Assembly (NCBI RefSeq): GCF_014224155.1
Contig: NZ_JAASUI010000001.1
Coordinates: forward strand, 186,001 to 250,000
Direction: 5' to 3'
From: Listeria cossartiae subsp. cossartiae
Lineage (GTDB): Bacteria > Bacillota > Bacilli > Lactobacillales > Listeriaceae
DNA: 64,000 nucleotides
The translations under genes were made by a program, and so were the position numbers. Within the stretch, counting starts at the first letter, position 1; each line of letters begins with the position of its first letter. Below the pieces are notes generated by a model, which saw nothing but the letters and a program-made list of their open reading frames with translations, ran no database searches and was not told the DNA's origin. Shown here piece by piece: positions 41,616-50,770 of the stretch.

Positions 41616-42078
41616 AATACTTCTCTAAAATCTCCATATTTTGCGGACGATCTTTACTTTCCAATACAGAAATATCATGCACAATGCTATCTAGCTTTAT
41701 TTGCTCCATTTCAAGTTCCAGTTTTTTCTGTAGCAAATCGTATTTACTCGTAAGAACTTGCTGGATATTAGCACCAACAACGCAATCAGGGTTGGTTTTT
41801 GGGTCAACATGGATTATATTCGTGTTGCCCTCGATGCTCTTATAAACATCAAGTAGCGAAATCTCTTCTGGCGGTCTGGCAAGAATGGGATTCGCTTTAC
41901 CAGTTTGCGTAGTGATTAAATCCGCCTTTTTTAAATTGCTCATAATTCTTCTAATATTAGCAGGATTTGTTTTTACACTACCAGCAATAATTTCACTCGA
42001 TAATAAATTCGTATTTTTGAAAATCTCTATATAAGCCAAAATATGGATAGCGTCACTAAATTGGATGGAGTATTTCAT
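41611..42078 (-). CDS. Rrf2-family transcriptional regulator
   Basis: 155 residues from ATG at 42078, chosen because AAAGGATTG precedes it and the family starts at this point (MKYSIQFSDAIHILAYI); the longer upstream frame runs through the promoter region. Winged helix: LLSSEIIAGSVKTNPANIRR, IMSNLKKADLI. One cysteine (NPDCVVGANIQQVL) may be a sensor. It is divergent from a NAD(P)-binding protein, as YwnA-type Rrf2 regulators often are, so it likely represses that gene and responds to redox or electrophile stress. Confidence 0.88.
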   Translation of the reverse strand: MKYSIQFSDAIHILAYIEIFKNTNLLSSEIIAGSVKTNPANIRRIMSNLKKADLITTQTGKANPILARPPEEISLLDVYKSIEGNTNIIHVDPKTNPDCVVGANIQQVLTSKYDLLQKKLELEMEQIKLDSIVHDISVLESKDRPQNMEILEKYL

Positions 42079-42185
42079 TTTTTTCAATCCTTTCAAGTTT
42101 TCTTCTTGACTTATCTTATCACAATGTTTATTATAAAGGTGTAAATTATAAATGTACAGCATAAAATTTTGAAGGAGTGGTTTAA

Positions 42186-43031
42186 ATGACTTATTTAGTA
42201 ACAGGCGCAACAGGTGGACTTGGAGGATATGCTTTAAATTATTTGAAAGAGCTAGTTCCAGCATCTGAAATTTATGCTTTAGTTCGTAGTGAAGAAAAAG
42301 GCGCGGATTTAAAAGCGGCTGGATTTAATATCCGAATTGGCGATTATAGTGATGCAGAAGCAATGAAACAAGCATTCGCAGGCATCGACCGCGTATTATT
42401 TGTATCGGGTGCTCCTGGAAATCGTCAAGTAGAGCACGAAAATGTGGTAAATGCAGCAAAAGAAGCGGGCGTTTCTTACATTGCTTACACAAGTTTCGCG
42501 GGCGCAGATAAATCGACAAGCGCATTAGCAGAAGATCATTTCTTTACCGAAAAAGTAATTGAAAAATCGGGAATCGATCACACTTTCTTACGCAACAACT
42601 GGTATTTTGAAAATGAAATGCCAATGATTGGCGGCGCTTTGAATGCTGGAAAATTTGTTTATGCAGCTGGAAACGGTAAAGTTGGCTGGGCGCTCAAACG
42701 TGAATATGCAGAAGTAGCGGCAAAGGCTGTTGCGGGCGCAGACTTCCCAGAGATTTTAGAACTATCTGGCCCACTGATGACGTATGCTGAGCTTACAGAA
42801 GTATTAAAAGAAGCTACCGGAAAAGATTTCGATGTTATCGCTTCTGATGATAAAGGCTTCGTGGAAAATCTAGTTTCCATTGGCATGCCACAACCAGTCG
42901 CAGAAATGTTTTTATCGTTCCAACATGATATTAAGAACGACCAATTAGATGTTACTTCTGATGATTTTGAAAATGCACTAGGAAAACCATTAACGAATCG
43001 CGTGGATGCGCTTCGGGAATTGTTGAAATAA
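42186..43031 (+). CDS. NAD(P)-binding atypical SDR, NmrA/QorB-like
   Basis: 281 residues. Nucleotide motif TGATGGLGGYAL is at residues 6-17; the middle holds YIAYTSFAGADKS and TFLRNNWYFENEM, typical of QOR2/NmrA-type quinone reductases or sensors. Cytosolic. RBS AAGGAGTGG. The divergent Rrf2 gene suggests control by redox stress. Substrate is inferred from family only. Confidence 0.9.
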   Translation: MTYLVTGATGGLGGYALNYLKELVPASEIYALVRSEEKGADLKAAGFNIRIGDYSDAEAMKQAFAGIDRVLFVSGAPGNRQVEHENVVNAAKEAGVSYIAYTSFAGADKSTSALAEDHFFTEKVIEKSGIDHTFLRNNWYFENEMPMIGGALNAGKFVYAAGNGKVGWALKREYAEVAAKAVAGADFPEILELSGPLMTYAELTEVLKEATGKDFDVIASDDKGFVENLVSIGMPQPVAEMFLSFQHDIKNDQLDVTSDDFENALGKPLTNRVDALRELLK

Positions 43032-43037
43032 TAATGA

Positions 43038-43070
43038 AACAGCCTACCTTGATTGAGGTGGGCTTTTTTT
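43038..43070 (+). terminator. Terminator after the QorB-like gene
   Basis: AGCCTACCT and AGGTGGGCT pair (one wobble) around a short loop, followed by seven or more T. Confidence 0.88.
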
Positions 43071-43237
43071 ATGTCTGAAAAACCCGGTACTATTTATAAG
43101 ACATTTTAACCATTAACTAAAAAGAGGACTATAATTCTATATGCTCTTTGGTTCCTAACTAAAAAAACTTATGTGAATCATTGAGCTATTTTTGCGGGGA
43201 GTAAGGATTTTTTTATCTTTGGAAAAGGAGTGGTTTT

Positions 43238-43759
43238 GTGAGTAAGAAAGTTGTTGGTTTTGGGGATGTATATGAGTTGGGATTTCAGCCTTTGAATGAT
43301 AAGGAACGATGGAAAATGGAGGAGAGTTTTAAACGGCAGATTGGTATGGAAGTAAGTTCTGATGGAAAATTTGTGGTTATTTCTGACACTGGAAATAGGT
43401 ATGCGAAGTTAAAACCAATAGAAAACAATGGGCTTACTTATGAAGAGCAAGAATATGTGAAAGAAACGCTTCATACAGCAGATTTGAAAAGTAAATCTAC
43501 GGCTGTTTTGTTGTCGCTGTTTTTTGGTGGACTTGGAATTGGGCATTTTTATACAGGAAATTGGATTTATGGACTTATTATTTTAATCGGAAGTGTGAGT
43601 TTATTCTTTTTATTAGGTTTTTTATGGATACCGATTCTCTTAGTTTTAACTTTTATCGACTGTTTTGTCGTTGCTTCGGAAGTTACTTCGGCAAATGAAA
43701 AAATCAAACGACAACTTATTAGCCAGATTAAATTGCAGAAATTAACCAATAGAGCATGA
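43238..43759 (+). CDS. TM2-domain membrane protein
   Basis: 173 residues from GTG at 43238 with AAAGGAGTGG upstream. A cytosolic N-terminus of about 85 residues is followed by the TM2 domain: KSTAVLLSLFFGGLGIGHFY, TGNWIYGLIILIG, then a second helix ending IDCFVVASE. TM2 proteins have two helices joined by a short turn; their role in bacteria is unclear. The next gene starts 25 nt downstream and is probably cotranscribed. Confidence 0.88.
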   Translation: MSKKVVGFGDVYELGFQPLNDKERWKMEESFKRQIGMEVSSDGKFVVISDTGNRYAKLKPIENNGLTYEEQEYVKETLHTADLKSKSTAVLLSLFFGGLGIGHFYTGNWIYGLIILIGSVSLFFLLGFLWIPILLVLTFIDCFVVASEVTSANEKIKRQLISQIKLQKLTNRA

Positions 43760-43784
43760 AAGAAACGGGAAAGAAGGAAAACAA

Positions 43785-44408
43785 GTGAAAAAATTAGTGG
43801 ATTGGTTCAAAGGATTATCAAAAACATGGAAAATTGTAGTGATTATCGGCGCGGTGCTTGTCGTCATATTAGCGGTAACTACTAGTGACGATGAGGGCGA
43901 GCAAGCAAGCGAGAAAGCAAATAGCTCGAAGACATCAAAACAGGTGAGCAAGCCGAAACCACAACTTTCGGCCGAAGATTTAGCGTTGATTAAATTTGAT
44001 TTAGTAGAATTTGAAGGTCGGGAACTTTCCGCGGAAAACATTTTAAAAGATACGATTAAGGGAGAAATTTGGTCGGATTTGGACTTTGCGAATGATAATA
44101 TTAATCAAATGATGGGCACGATGAAAGGATATCAGCAAGAAATTTTAAATATAGATGCGCTTAAAAGAAGTTCGGAAGCCTCGACAGATACACAGACATT
44201 TAAGCAGGTTTTTACAGAGTGGAGCGATTTCAAAATACAACGAATACAAGTGACGTTAGATTTGCTAAATGGGAAAAAAGATAGTGAAGCTGCATTTAAA
44301 AAAAGATATCCTAATCAAATCATCTTTAAAAAGATGCGCACGGATAAATTACAAACAGCCTTGAATAACTTGAAAGTAGGCTACCAATTATTGGATAGTC
44401 AAAAATAA
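43785..44408 (+). CDS. Single-pass membrane protein of unknown function
   Basis: 207 residues from GTG at 43785. One helix near the N-terminus (IVVIIGAVLVVILAV), then a charged linker rich in Ser/Lys/Glu, then a helical extracellular or cytosolic domain (WSDLDFANDNINQMMGTMKG, FKQVFTEWSDFKIQRIQ). It follows the TM2 gene closely. I do not recognise the family. Confidence 0.75.
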   Translation: MKKLVDWFKGLSKTWKIVVIIGAVLVVILAVTTSDDEGEQASEKANSSKTSKQVSKPKPQLSAEDLALIKFDLVEFEGRELSAENILKDTIKGEIWSDLDFANDNINQMMGTMKGYQQEILNIDALKRSSEASTDTQTFKQVFTEWSDFKIQRIQVTLDLLNGKKDSEAAFKKRYPNQIIFKKMRTDKLQTALNNLKVGYQLLDSQK

Positions 44409-44448
44409 ACAAAAAGCCATCTGACTTAGGATGGCTTTTTGTTTATTT
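44403..44448. terminator. Bidirectional terminator between converging genes
   Basis: AAATAAACAAAAAGCCATC and its exact inverted copy form a 19-bp stem around an 8-nt loop. It overlaps the ends of both flanking genes. Confidence 0.93.
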
Positions 44449-45711
44449 AGAAGGGAAATGAGCAATCATCTTCTCCAAAAACGCTTTCTGCCAAGCGTGA
44501 TCTTGCGCAGTGCCATGCAGATTAGTACTAAGTGTCAGCTCACCCCGGAAAGTCGTAGCCGCGACTTGGAAAAACGGAGCATATTTTAAAGAACCGCAAA
44601 TGAAGCAATCTGTTAAAGTACTTCCTTCAAAAACGAGTTTTTCGTCGTCAATAATTCCGATATTTGTGAAACTAGTTTTCGGAATAGAATACATTTTTTC
44701 AGAAGCTTTTTTGGCAACAGAATAGCTTTTTTTCTTAAAAATAAATTCTAATAAGTAATAAATTCGTAAGGGAGCTAGGCTGTTTTTTTGCGGGTTAAGC
44801 GATTTTTTGACAGCTTGAAGTGTACTTTCAAATGAGGTTAGGTCGTCCGTCGCGTTAATTTGGCAAGTAATATTGGCGGTTAGGTTGGTGATGCCGCGGC
44901 TTGCTTTATTTGGTAAATATTTGCGGAGGTCCACTGGACAATCAATCGACATCTCATTTTGCTGCGTTGTTTGCTGAATAGTGCGCACCATAGCAGCGAA
45001 AAAAACATCATTTACGGTCGCTTCGTGCGCTTTTGCATATTGGATGATAGATGAAAAATCTGTTTTTGGCAGCTTCGTCCAAATGACTTTCGGGTTTTTC
45101 GGGTCACCTTTTAGTGGGAAAGGTGGATTATGGACGGCGTTTTGCTTCCTTTTTTCACTGAAAATCGACTTTATTTCTGTGCGCGAAAATTGCTCGAAAA
45201 CTTGATTCAAACTCCGCGAACCCAAGCTCCAATCCGCCTGATAATCCGGATTTTCCAACAGTTCTGAATAAATTCCACTCAGCAAATAAAGATATTCCTT
45301 GAAACCAGCGCCATCCGCTAACATATGATTCATAATAATAACCAGCTGGTCTGCGGTTTCCGTCCGAACAATAGTCAAACAAATTTGCGGACCATTTTCC
45401 GTAGACAATTTCCTAACGAGCGCTTGGTCCACTTCGATTTCTGGTTCGGCTGTTTCCACAAGAAAAACTAAATCCTCCGCAGAAAAAACACTTTCTTGCC
45501 AAAAAGCACCTTTTTTCGTTTCTTTAAAATGGCAAAGAAGCAGCGGCAATTTCTCAGTAGACTGCATGACCGCTTCTTTTAAAACTGCTATATTTAAGTG
45601 ATTATCAAATGTCAGCACAGTATGCAAATGATGATCATTTTTCATTTTTTCTCCAGAAATATAATGCTTCACATCGGAAGGTTCAGCGCGATATTTTGTT
45701 ATTTTTACCAT
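44443..45711 (-). CDS. Condensation-domain-like acyltransferase
   Basis: 422 residues, CoA-dependent acyltransferase fold of the condensation/PapA/wax-synthase kind. The active motif HxxxDG is seen in IIMNHMLADGAGFKEYLYLL near residue 130. The later DFG-like channel motif is replaced by TNIGIIDDEKL. Related Listeria proteins are annotated as condensation-like, with no nearby NRPS here, so it probably transfers an acyl group to an alcohol. It stands alone, ended by the shared terminator. Confidence 0.75.
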   Translation of the reverse strand: MVKITKYRAEPSDVKHYISGEKMKNDHHLHTVLTFDNHLNIAVLKEAVMQSTEKLPLLLCHFKETKKGAFWQESVFSAEDLVFLVETAEPEIEVDQALVRKLSTENGPQICLTIVRTETADQLVIIMNHMLADGAGFKEYLYLLSGIYSELLENPDYQADWSLGSRSLNQVFEQFSRTEIKSIFSEKRKQNAVHNPPFPLKGDPKNPKVIWTKLPKTDFSSIIQYAKAHEATVNDVFFAAMVRTIQQTTQQNEMSIDCPVDLRKYLPNKASRGITNLTANITCQINATDDLTSFESTLQAVKKSLNPQKNSLAPLRIYYLLEFIFKKKSYSVAKKASEKMYSIPKTSFTNIGIIDDEKLVFEGSTLTDCFICGSLKYAPFFQVAATTFRGELTLSTNLHGTAQDHAWQKAFLEKMIAHFPSK

Positions 45712-45847
45712 GGGAATTCCTTCTTTCTTAGGCTTAAATCGTTGTTTATAGTTTCCCTGAAAGCAGAATTGCGAAACTAGTTGCTAATTCTATTTTTATT
45801 ACGTATACTGAGATTATGAAAGTTACTATTTTTAGGAGGATCTTAAC

Positions 45848-46351
45848 ATGACAAACGAAACATTAACTACTAAGTTGCTAGGAACGCTTCCATACACACA
45901 AGAAAAAGGAACAATGACAGATGCTCTAATCCCTCTGGATGGTAAAGAAACGACAATCAACTTTATTATTTGGGAAGGACTTACATCAGAAAAAGATTTT
46001 CAAGATATCGTCGCTTTGACTGATCAAATTCCAGAACTTTATCTAAAAGCGAAAAAAACTATTTTAGAGCAATTTGCAGAGAATGATACGATTACTATTT
46101 ATTTTGATTTTCATTCAGACGAATTGCCAGCTGAGGTTTTAGCGGTAACAGGAATGGATACTATTGAAAATGTAACGAACGAAATTTTAGTAGATAAATT
46201 AGTGCTGGCGGGAGTTTCATTTTCACCTGGTTCCAACAGTGAAATCGAGCTAACTTTCGACTTTAAACTATTACCAGAAGACAGTGACGAACTTTTAGTT
46301 GTTCGTTTTGATAAAAATGGTGCAATTACTGATTTATCCCACGAAAGTTAA
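45848..46351 (+). CDS. DUF2004-like protein
   Basis: 167 residues, cytosolic, acidic, RBS TTTAGGAGGATC. The plan (long acidic N-terminus with INFIIWEGL, then a C-terminal strand-rich part ELTFDFKLLPEDSDELLVVR) fits the DUF2004 family as I remember it. In L. monocytogenes this place holds lmo0440, just before the PBP gene. No function is known. Confidence 0.65.
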   Translation: MTNETLTTKLLGTLPYTQEKGTMTDALIPLDGKETTINFIIWEGLTSEKDFQDIVALTDQIPELYLKAKKTILEQFAENDTITIYFDFHSDELPAEVLAVTGMDTIENVTNEILVDKLVLAGVSFSPGSNSEIELTFDFKLLPEDSDELLVVRFDKNGAITDLSHES

Positions 46352-46352
46352 T

Positions 46353-46400
46353 AAAAAAGGAGCAACCCGGTTCGCGCAGAACCAGGTTGCCCCTTTTTAT
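46353..46400. terminator. Bidirectional terminator between the DUF2004-like and PBP genes
   Basis: AAAAAGGAGCAACCCGGTTC and GAACCAGGTTGCCCCTTTTT form a long stem around a 5-nt loop. Confidence 0.92.
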
Positions 46401-48433
46401 TTATACATACTCTCAATAACTGGTTTTAACTTATCGATAACAAGTCCGCTACCGCCGCGACCTTTAACGTTTTCGATCATTCCGACCATGAGGTAATTCG
46501 GATTGTCGGCATCGAAGGCGTAAACAAAGCCGTTTTCAAGGCCATCTTCGCCTTGTTTTTCTTTTAGTTCGGCGGTTCCTGTTTTAGCTGCGATGTTGTG
46601 ACCTTGGATTTGCAAGGCATGGGCTGTGCCGGCTGGGTCGGAAACTGTTTTGACTAAAGCCGCTTTGACTTGGTTGGCAGATGCGGCTTCGGTTGCTTGT
46701 GTGGACTCGCCAGCTTTTTCTTTTGTATCTAATTTTGGATAAGGCATTTTTCCGTCGTTGGCAATGGCAGAATAGGCGATTGCTTGTTGGATTGGCGACA
46801 TGAGTAGCTGGCCTTGACCGTATGCTGTATCAGCTAGCAAGATTTCCGAATTTAGCCCATCATTCGAAATTTGCGCTGGTTTCATTGTGAATGGAAGGTT
46901 GTATTCTTTATCAAAATCGAATTTTTTCAACCCGGCTGTTAGTTTATCTTTGCCGATTTCGAGTCCTTCTTGCGCAAAATAAATGTTATCCGAGTGCACG
47001 AGCGCATCCGTCATATTTACTTTTGGCACATCATGGACACGGGTTACGAAATAGTTGCCCCATGAAGCATCTTTTTGCCATTTTAAGCCAGAAATTTCAC
47101 GGACTTTATCGGGTTTTGTCACTCCTGTATCAAGCCCAATCGTTGCAGTAATTGTTTTAAAAGTAGAGCCCGGAGCATAGCGATTTGCGTATCTTGCTAG
47201 GAAAGGCAGGCGTTTATCGTCATTGTATTTCGCATAATCTTCGGAAGTAATTCCGAGCACCATTTGATTAGCGTCATAAGAAGGCGTGCTCACTAATGCC
47301 AGCAGTTCGCCATTGGTCGGATTAATCATTGTCACGGCGCCAGTTTCGGAACCAAGGCTATCAAATGCCTTCTTCTGAATCGCGGCATCGATCGTTAGTT
47401 TAATTTCTTCGCCGTCTTTTTTATCTATTTTTTGCAAAGTGTCTTCTTGTTTCGTTTGGTCATTGATGATTTTGATGGCGCCACCGTTTTTGCCGCGCAG
47501 TTGTTTGTCGTAGTAGCGTTCTAAACCACTTTTACCAATCACATCACCGACACTGAGTTTAGGATTTTTCTCAATATCTTCGGCGCTAACTTCACCAACA
47601 TAACCGATCAAATGCGACGTTGCTTCATTTAATGGATAGGTACGCATTTCTTTTTGCGCGTAAGTAAGGCCAGCTGCTTCGGGCAAATTCTCTTTCTTTA
47701 AAGTAACCAAAGGAACAAAACTATCCGCTTGAACCCATTTTTGCTCGAGTTGTTTGTTAATATACTCTGTCGAAATATCCAGTTTTTTGCTAATATCAGC
47801 AATGTTTTTCACTTTTTCATCGCCTTCACCAAGCTTCGACGGCACAACACCAGCTTCGGCAAATTGGCCAGTTGTTGCGAGCGGATTACCATTTCTATCA
47901 ACGATTTGACCGCGTTCTGCGTCGTCTTCCGTGATGCGGACTTTATCCGTTTTTACCATTCCCGGGAAAATAAGCGCTGGTTTCCAGTCGATTTTCCAGT
48001 CATCGTCTTGTTTAGAAATCGTGGTTTTATATTTTTGCGTAGCGAGTTTGCCAAGGCTAGTCCGCATTTCAAGTTCATAAGTTAAATTGAATTTGTTCGC
48101 TGAGTCATCATAGACAGACTTGAGGTTTTTGACTTTAATATCTTTTGCGCCAATCCCGTCGTAAACAGCTTGATACTTAGCTTCCATTTCTTTCGTTGTA
48201 AATTCGACTTTTTTCAAAGATTCTTTTGAAACGCTATTTCCAAGCTTGTCGTACTTTTCTTTAGCGATATTTGATGTAAAAGTTTCTGCGGCTGCTAAAG
48301 CATTTTTTTCATCTTTATGTTGATTTTGTATGAAAAAATAAATGGCAATACCTGCGAGGATGACAACAGCGGCAATACTTCCAATCAAAATTGCCTTCTT
48401 GTTATTCCTCTTTTTTTCACCATAATTAGCCAT
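46397..48433 (-). CDS. Class B penicillin-binding protein with NTF2-like N-domain
   Basis: 678 residues. One N-terminal membrane helix (ILIGSIAAVVILAGIAIYFF), an NTF2-like MecA_N domain, a dimerisation domain (RGQIVDRNGNPLATTG), then the transpeptidase: STFK near residue 420 holds the acylated serine, SDN follows near 481 and KTGTAEL near 616. It crosslinks peptidoglycan outside the membrane. The domain order is that of PBP3-type proteins (PbpC of Bacillus, PBP2a of Staphylococcus), which often have low beta-lactam affinity. It matches lmo0441. Confidence 0.95.
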   Translation of the reverse strand: MANYGEKKRNNKKAILIGSIAAVVILAGIAIYFFIQNQHKDEKNALAAAETFTSNIAKEKYDKLGNSVSKESLKKVEFTTKEMEAKYQAVYDGIGAKDIKVKNLKSVYDDSANKFNLTYELEMRTSLGKLATQKYKTTISKQDDDWKIDWKPALIFPGMVKTDKVRITEDDAERGQIVDRNGNPLATTGQFAEAGVVPSKLGEGDEKVKNIADISKKLDISTEYINKQLEQKWVQADSFVPLVTLKKENLPEAAGLTYAQKEMRTYPLNEATSHLIGYVGEVSAEDIEKNPKLSVGDVIGKSGLERYYDKQLRGKNGGAIKIINDQTKQEDTLQKIDKKDGEEIKLTIDAAIQKKAFDSLGSETGAVTMINPTNGELLALVSTPSYDANQMVLGITSEDYAKYNDDKRLPFLARYANRYAPGSTFKTITATIGLDTGVTKPDKVREISGLKWQKDASWGNYFVTRVHDVPKVNMTDALVHSDNIYFAQEGLEIGKDKLTAGLKKFDFDKEYNLPFTMKPAQISNDGLNSEILLADTAYGQGQLLMSPIQQAIAYSAIANDGKMPYPKLDTKEKAGESTQATEAASANQVKAALVKTVSDPAGTAHALQIQGHNIAAKTGTAELKEKQGEDGLENGFVYAFDADNPNYLMVGMIENVKGRGGSGLVIDKLKPVIESMYK

Positions 48434-48604
48434 AATACACCCCTTAATTTCATGTTTTATTCAATTAATTATACCAAACACTTGGAAAAAAGCTGGAAAA
48501 ATTAAAGAAAACTTTAGCTTTGCCCGACACATTTTTTTCTAACTCACGTCATAATTTGTTCTTATTTGCTTGGTAAAGTAGTGGTAACGAAAGGATGATG
48601 TTGG

Positions 48605-48916
48605 ATGGAAGAGATGGAACAGCCAGAAAAGAAACTCATTATTCGTGGGAAAGGCATCCACAATAAATGGAAGTGGAGCACGATTATTGTTAGTATTCTT
48701 TCTGTCATTATTATTAGCGTTTTAAGTTATCAACTATACTCAGTTAGTCAAAATACCCCGGAAAATAATACGGGAACGATGCAAGGCCCTGATGGAAGTG
48801 GGGGACCAAGTGGAACGCCGCCGTCCGGTCAACCAGGTCAAGCCCCGGGCAGTTCAGATGATAGTTCTGATTCTGGAACTAGTGACAGTAGTACAAGCAG
48901 TGACGGGACCCTTTAA
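48605..48916 (+). CDS. Small membrane protein with Gly/Pro/Ser-rich tail
   Basis: 103 residues, RBS AAAGGATGATG. A basic cytosolic part, one helix (STIIVSILSVIIISVLSY), then an extracellular low-complexity tail of Gly, Pro, Ser and Asp (GGPSGTPPSGQPGQAPGSSD). It lies between the PBP and LCP genes, so a cell-wall link is possible. No domain is recognised. Confidence 0.75.
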   Translation: MEEMEQPEKKLIIRGKGIHNKWKWSTIIVSILSVIIISVLSYQLYSVSQNTPENNTGTMQGPDGSGGPSGTPPSGQPGQAPGSSDDSSDSGTSDSSTSSDGTL

Positions 48917-48923
48917 TAGCTAT

Positions 48924-48960
48924 AAAAGCCCTCTAAAACCTAGATTTTTAGAGGGTTTTT
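48924..48960 (+). terminator. Terminator after the small tail-rich membrane protein
   Basis: AAAAGCCCTCTAAAA and TTTTAGAGGGTTTTT pair around a 7-nt loop. Confidence 0.9.
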
Positions 48961-49054
48961 CCCAATCTTTAAAAAATCTTATGGAATTATCGCTCTCTTT
49001 TTTTGTCATTTTATTGTAATATGGAGGTAAGTTACAATAAATGAGGTGTGTAAA

Positions 49055-49984
49055 ATGGCAAGACATGCACGAAAAAGAAAAGCGCGTAAAGGGAGAATTT
49101 TTGTTACTATTCTTGTGGCCCTATTAATTTTAGTTGGTGTAGTTGCAGTTATCGGTTATTTCCAATATCAATCTAGCTTAAAAGAAGCGCAAACAGAAAG
49201 TAAATTAAAAGATTATGAATTTAATGGTGTCAAAGCTGTTGGCGATGAGATTAATGTGTTACTTATCGGCAGTGATTCACGCGGAGAAGACCAAGGGCGC
49301 TCAGATAGCTTGATGATTGCTCATTATAATACGAAAACCAATACGCCAAAACTAGTGTCCATCATGCGTGATACATATGTGGACATCCCGGGACATGGCA
49401 AAAACAAAATCAATGCAGCATATTCCTACGGCGGACCAGAACTTGTACGCCAAACGATTAAAGAAAACTTTGGTGTAGACGTGCAATATTACGTAGTAGC
49501 CAATTTCGAAGGCTTCCCTAAGATCGTTGATACGCTAGCACCAGAAGGAATCAAAATTAACGCCGAAAAAGACATGTCGAAAAACATCGACGCAAATATT
49601 AAAAAAGGTGAGCAAGTAATGGATGGTAAAACACTTTTACAATATGCTCGCTTCCGTAAAGATGCAGAAGGTGACTTCGGGCGAATTCGCCGTCAGCAAC
49701 AAGTGTTAGAAGCCTTGAAAGAACAAGCGATTGACGTTGGCGATGTAGCAAAAATTCCAGATGTCATCGGCAAACTACAAGGTTATTCTTCCACTAATAT
49801 CCCGACAGGCACGCTGATGTCTATTGGCGCAGATTTCTTACTAGGAAAAACCGAAACAATGGAGAAATTCGCTATCCCAGTAGAAGGGAAATGGCATAAT
49901 GAACGAATCGACGGCGCAGGAGCAGTCCTTCGTTTAGATGATGTAGCCGCAAACGCGCAAGCTTTACAAGACTTTTTGAAATAA
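49055..49984 (+). CDS. LytR-CpsA-Psr (LCP) family protein
   Basis: 309 residues from ATG at 49055 with GAGGTG upstream; GTG at 49046 is less likely. A short basic cytosolic start (ARHARKRKARKGR), one helix (ILVALLILVGVVAVIGYF), then the LCP domain with the usual Asp/Arg residues: LLIGSDSRGEDQGRSDSLMI, SIMRDTYVDIPGHG, LQYARFRKDAEGDFGRIRRQ. LCP enzymes attach wall teichoic acid or other glycopolymers to peptidoglycan. It matches lmo0443. Confidence 0.94.
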   Translation: MARHARKRKARKGRIFVTILVALLILVGVVAVIGYFQYQSSLKEAQTESKLKDYEFNGVKAVGDEINVLLIGSDSRGEDQGRSDSLMIAHYNTKTNTPKLVSIMRDTYVDIPGHGKNKINAAYSYGGPELVRQTIKENFGVDVQYYVVANFEGFPKIVDTLAPEGIKINAEKDMSKNIDANIKKGEQVMDGKTLLQYARFRKDAEGDFGRIRRQQQVLEALKEQAIDVGDVAKIPDVIGKLQGYSSTNIPTGTLMSIGADFLLGKTETMEKFAIPVEGKWHNERIDGAGAVLRLDDVAANAQALQDFLK

Positions 49985-49988
49985 AAAA

Positions 49989-50028
49989 TAAACACGGAAA
50001 TCCTCGTTACTGGATTTCCGTGTTTTTA
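49989..50028. terminator. Bidirectional terminator between the LCP and DUF4240-like genes
   Basis: AAACACGGAAATCC and GGATTTCCGTGTTTTTA pair around an 8-nt loop. Confidence 0.92.
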
Positions 50029-50030
50029 TA

Positions 50031-50579
50031 TTAAAATTTGTCGTTATCCCACCATTTTGCAAAAGTGTTTGGGCATACTTTTTTTATAGAATCTTCGTCG
50101 TCTTCGTTCCACTCAAAATCAATTTGTGGCATTGTTACTTCCTCAAATTCAATTCTACTCGATGCTTCAATCTGAGCATCGTCAAAGTCTTTATCTAGTT
50201 TGTCCTCGAAAACATCCATCACTAAGTAAGCTACCTCTTCAGCTTCAGGATATTCATCATCTGTTAACAAATCGAATTCATTACACAGTGTATCGGCATT
50301 TTCCATAGCGGACATGAATACAGCCTTACCTCTCGTTAGTAACCAATAACGGAAATAGTCAAATCCATCATCGCCACAGCCACCTAATACTACGTAAGCA
50401 ACAGCCCAGAGTGACTGATTGTAAGATTTTTTGTGAAAGTAGTTCCACCAATAATCATAACCAAAAAGTTCATCTTCACTCAACTTTTCTAGTAATTCTT
50501 CTAATTTGCTGCCTTTTTCAGAGCTATCAATAATTCCCCAAAACTGATCTTGGGTTAATAAAGATGATACTTTTTTCAT
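50031..50579 (-). CDS. DUF4240-like protein at the stress-survival-islet site
   Basis: 182 residues, acidic. MKKVSSLLTQDQFWGIIDSS and later DGFDYFRYWLLTRGK fit the DUF4240 pattern (FW-IID, F--WLI--G). The gene is 549 bp and lies between the LCP gene and the YjdF-like gene, the site where, as I recall, L. monocytogenes strains carry either stress survival islet 1, islet 2 or a single gene like LMOf2365_0481. Minus strand, between two terminatorless promoters, with TTGGAGG-type site before ATG. Function unknown. Confidence 0.8.
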   Translation of the reverse strand: MKKVSSLLTQDQFWGIIDSSEKGSKLEELLEKLSEDELFGYDYWWNYFHKKSYNQSLWAVAYVVLGGCGDDGFDYFRYWLLTRGKAVFMSAMENADTLCNEFDLLTDDEYPEAEEVAYLVMDVFEDKLDKDFDDAQIEASSRIEFEEVTMPQIDFEWNEDDEDSIKKVCPNTFAKWWDNDKF

Positions 50580-50770
50580 TCAATTTTCCTCCGTTTGAAA
50601 GATAGATTTTTTATGGGTTTAGTATATCATATTAGAAAATACTAGCAAAGTGATCATTTGTTTCAGACAGAATATTGTCACAAAATATTGACAAATCTTG
50701 TTTTAAATTTCTTTTTTCGCGTCACATAGCTTATAATGAATACATATTTTAAAAAGGGGTGAGACGCTTC

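Noticed and set aside
41611-42264. 217-codon reading of the Rrf2 gene from 42264
   Set aside because: The extra 62 residues cross the promoter region and the start of the divergent gene; the family begins at MKYSIQF, with AAAGGATTG before it.
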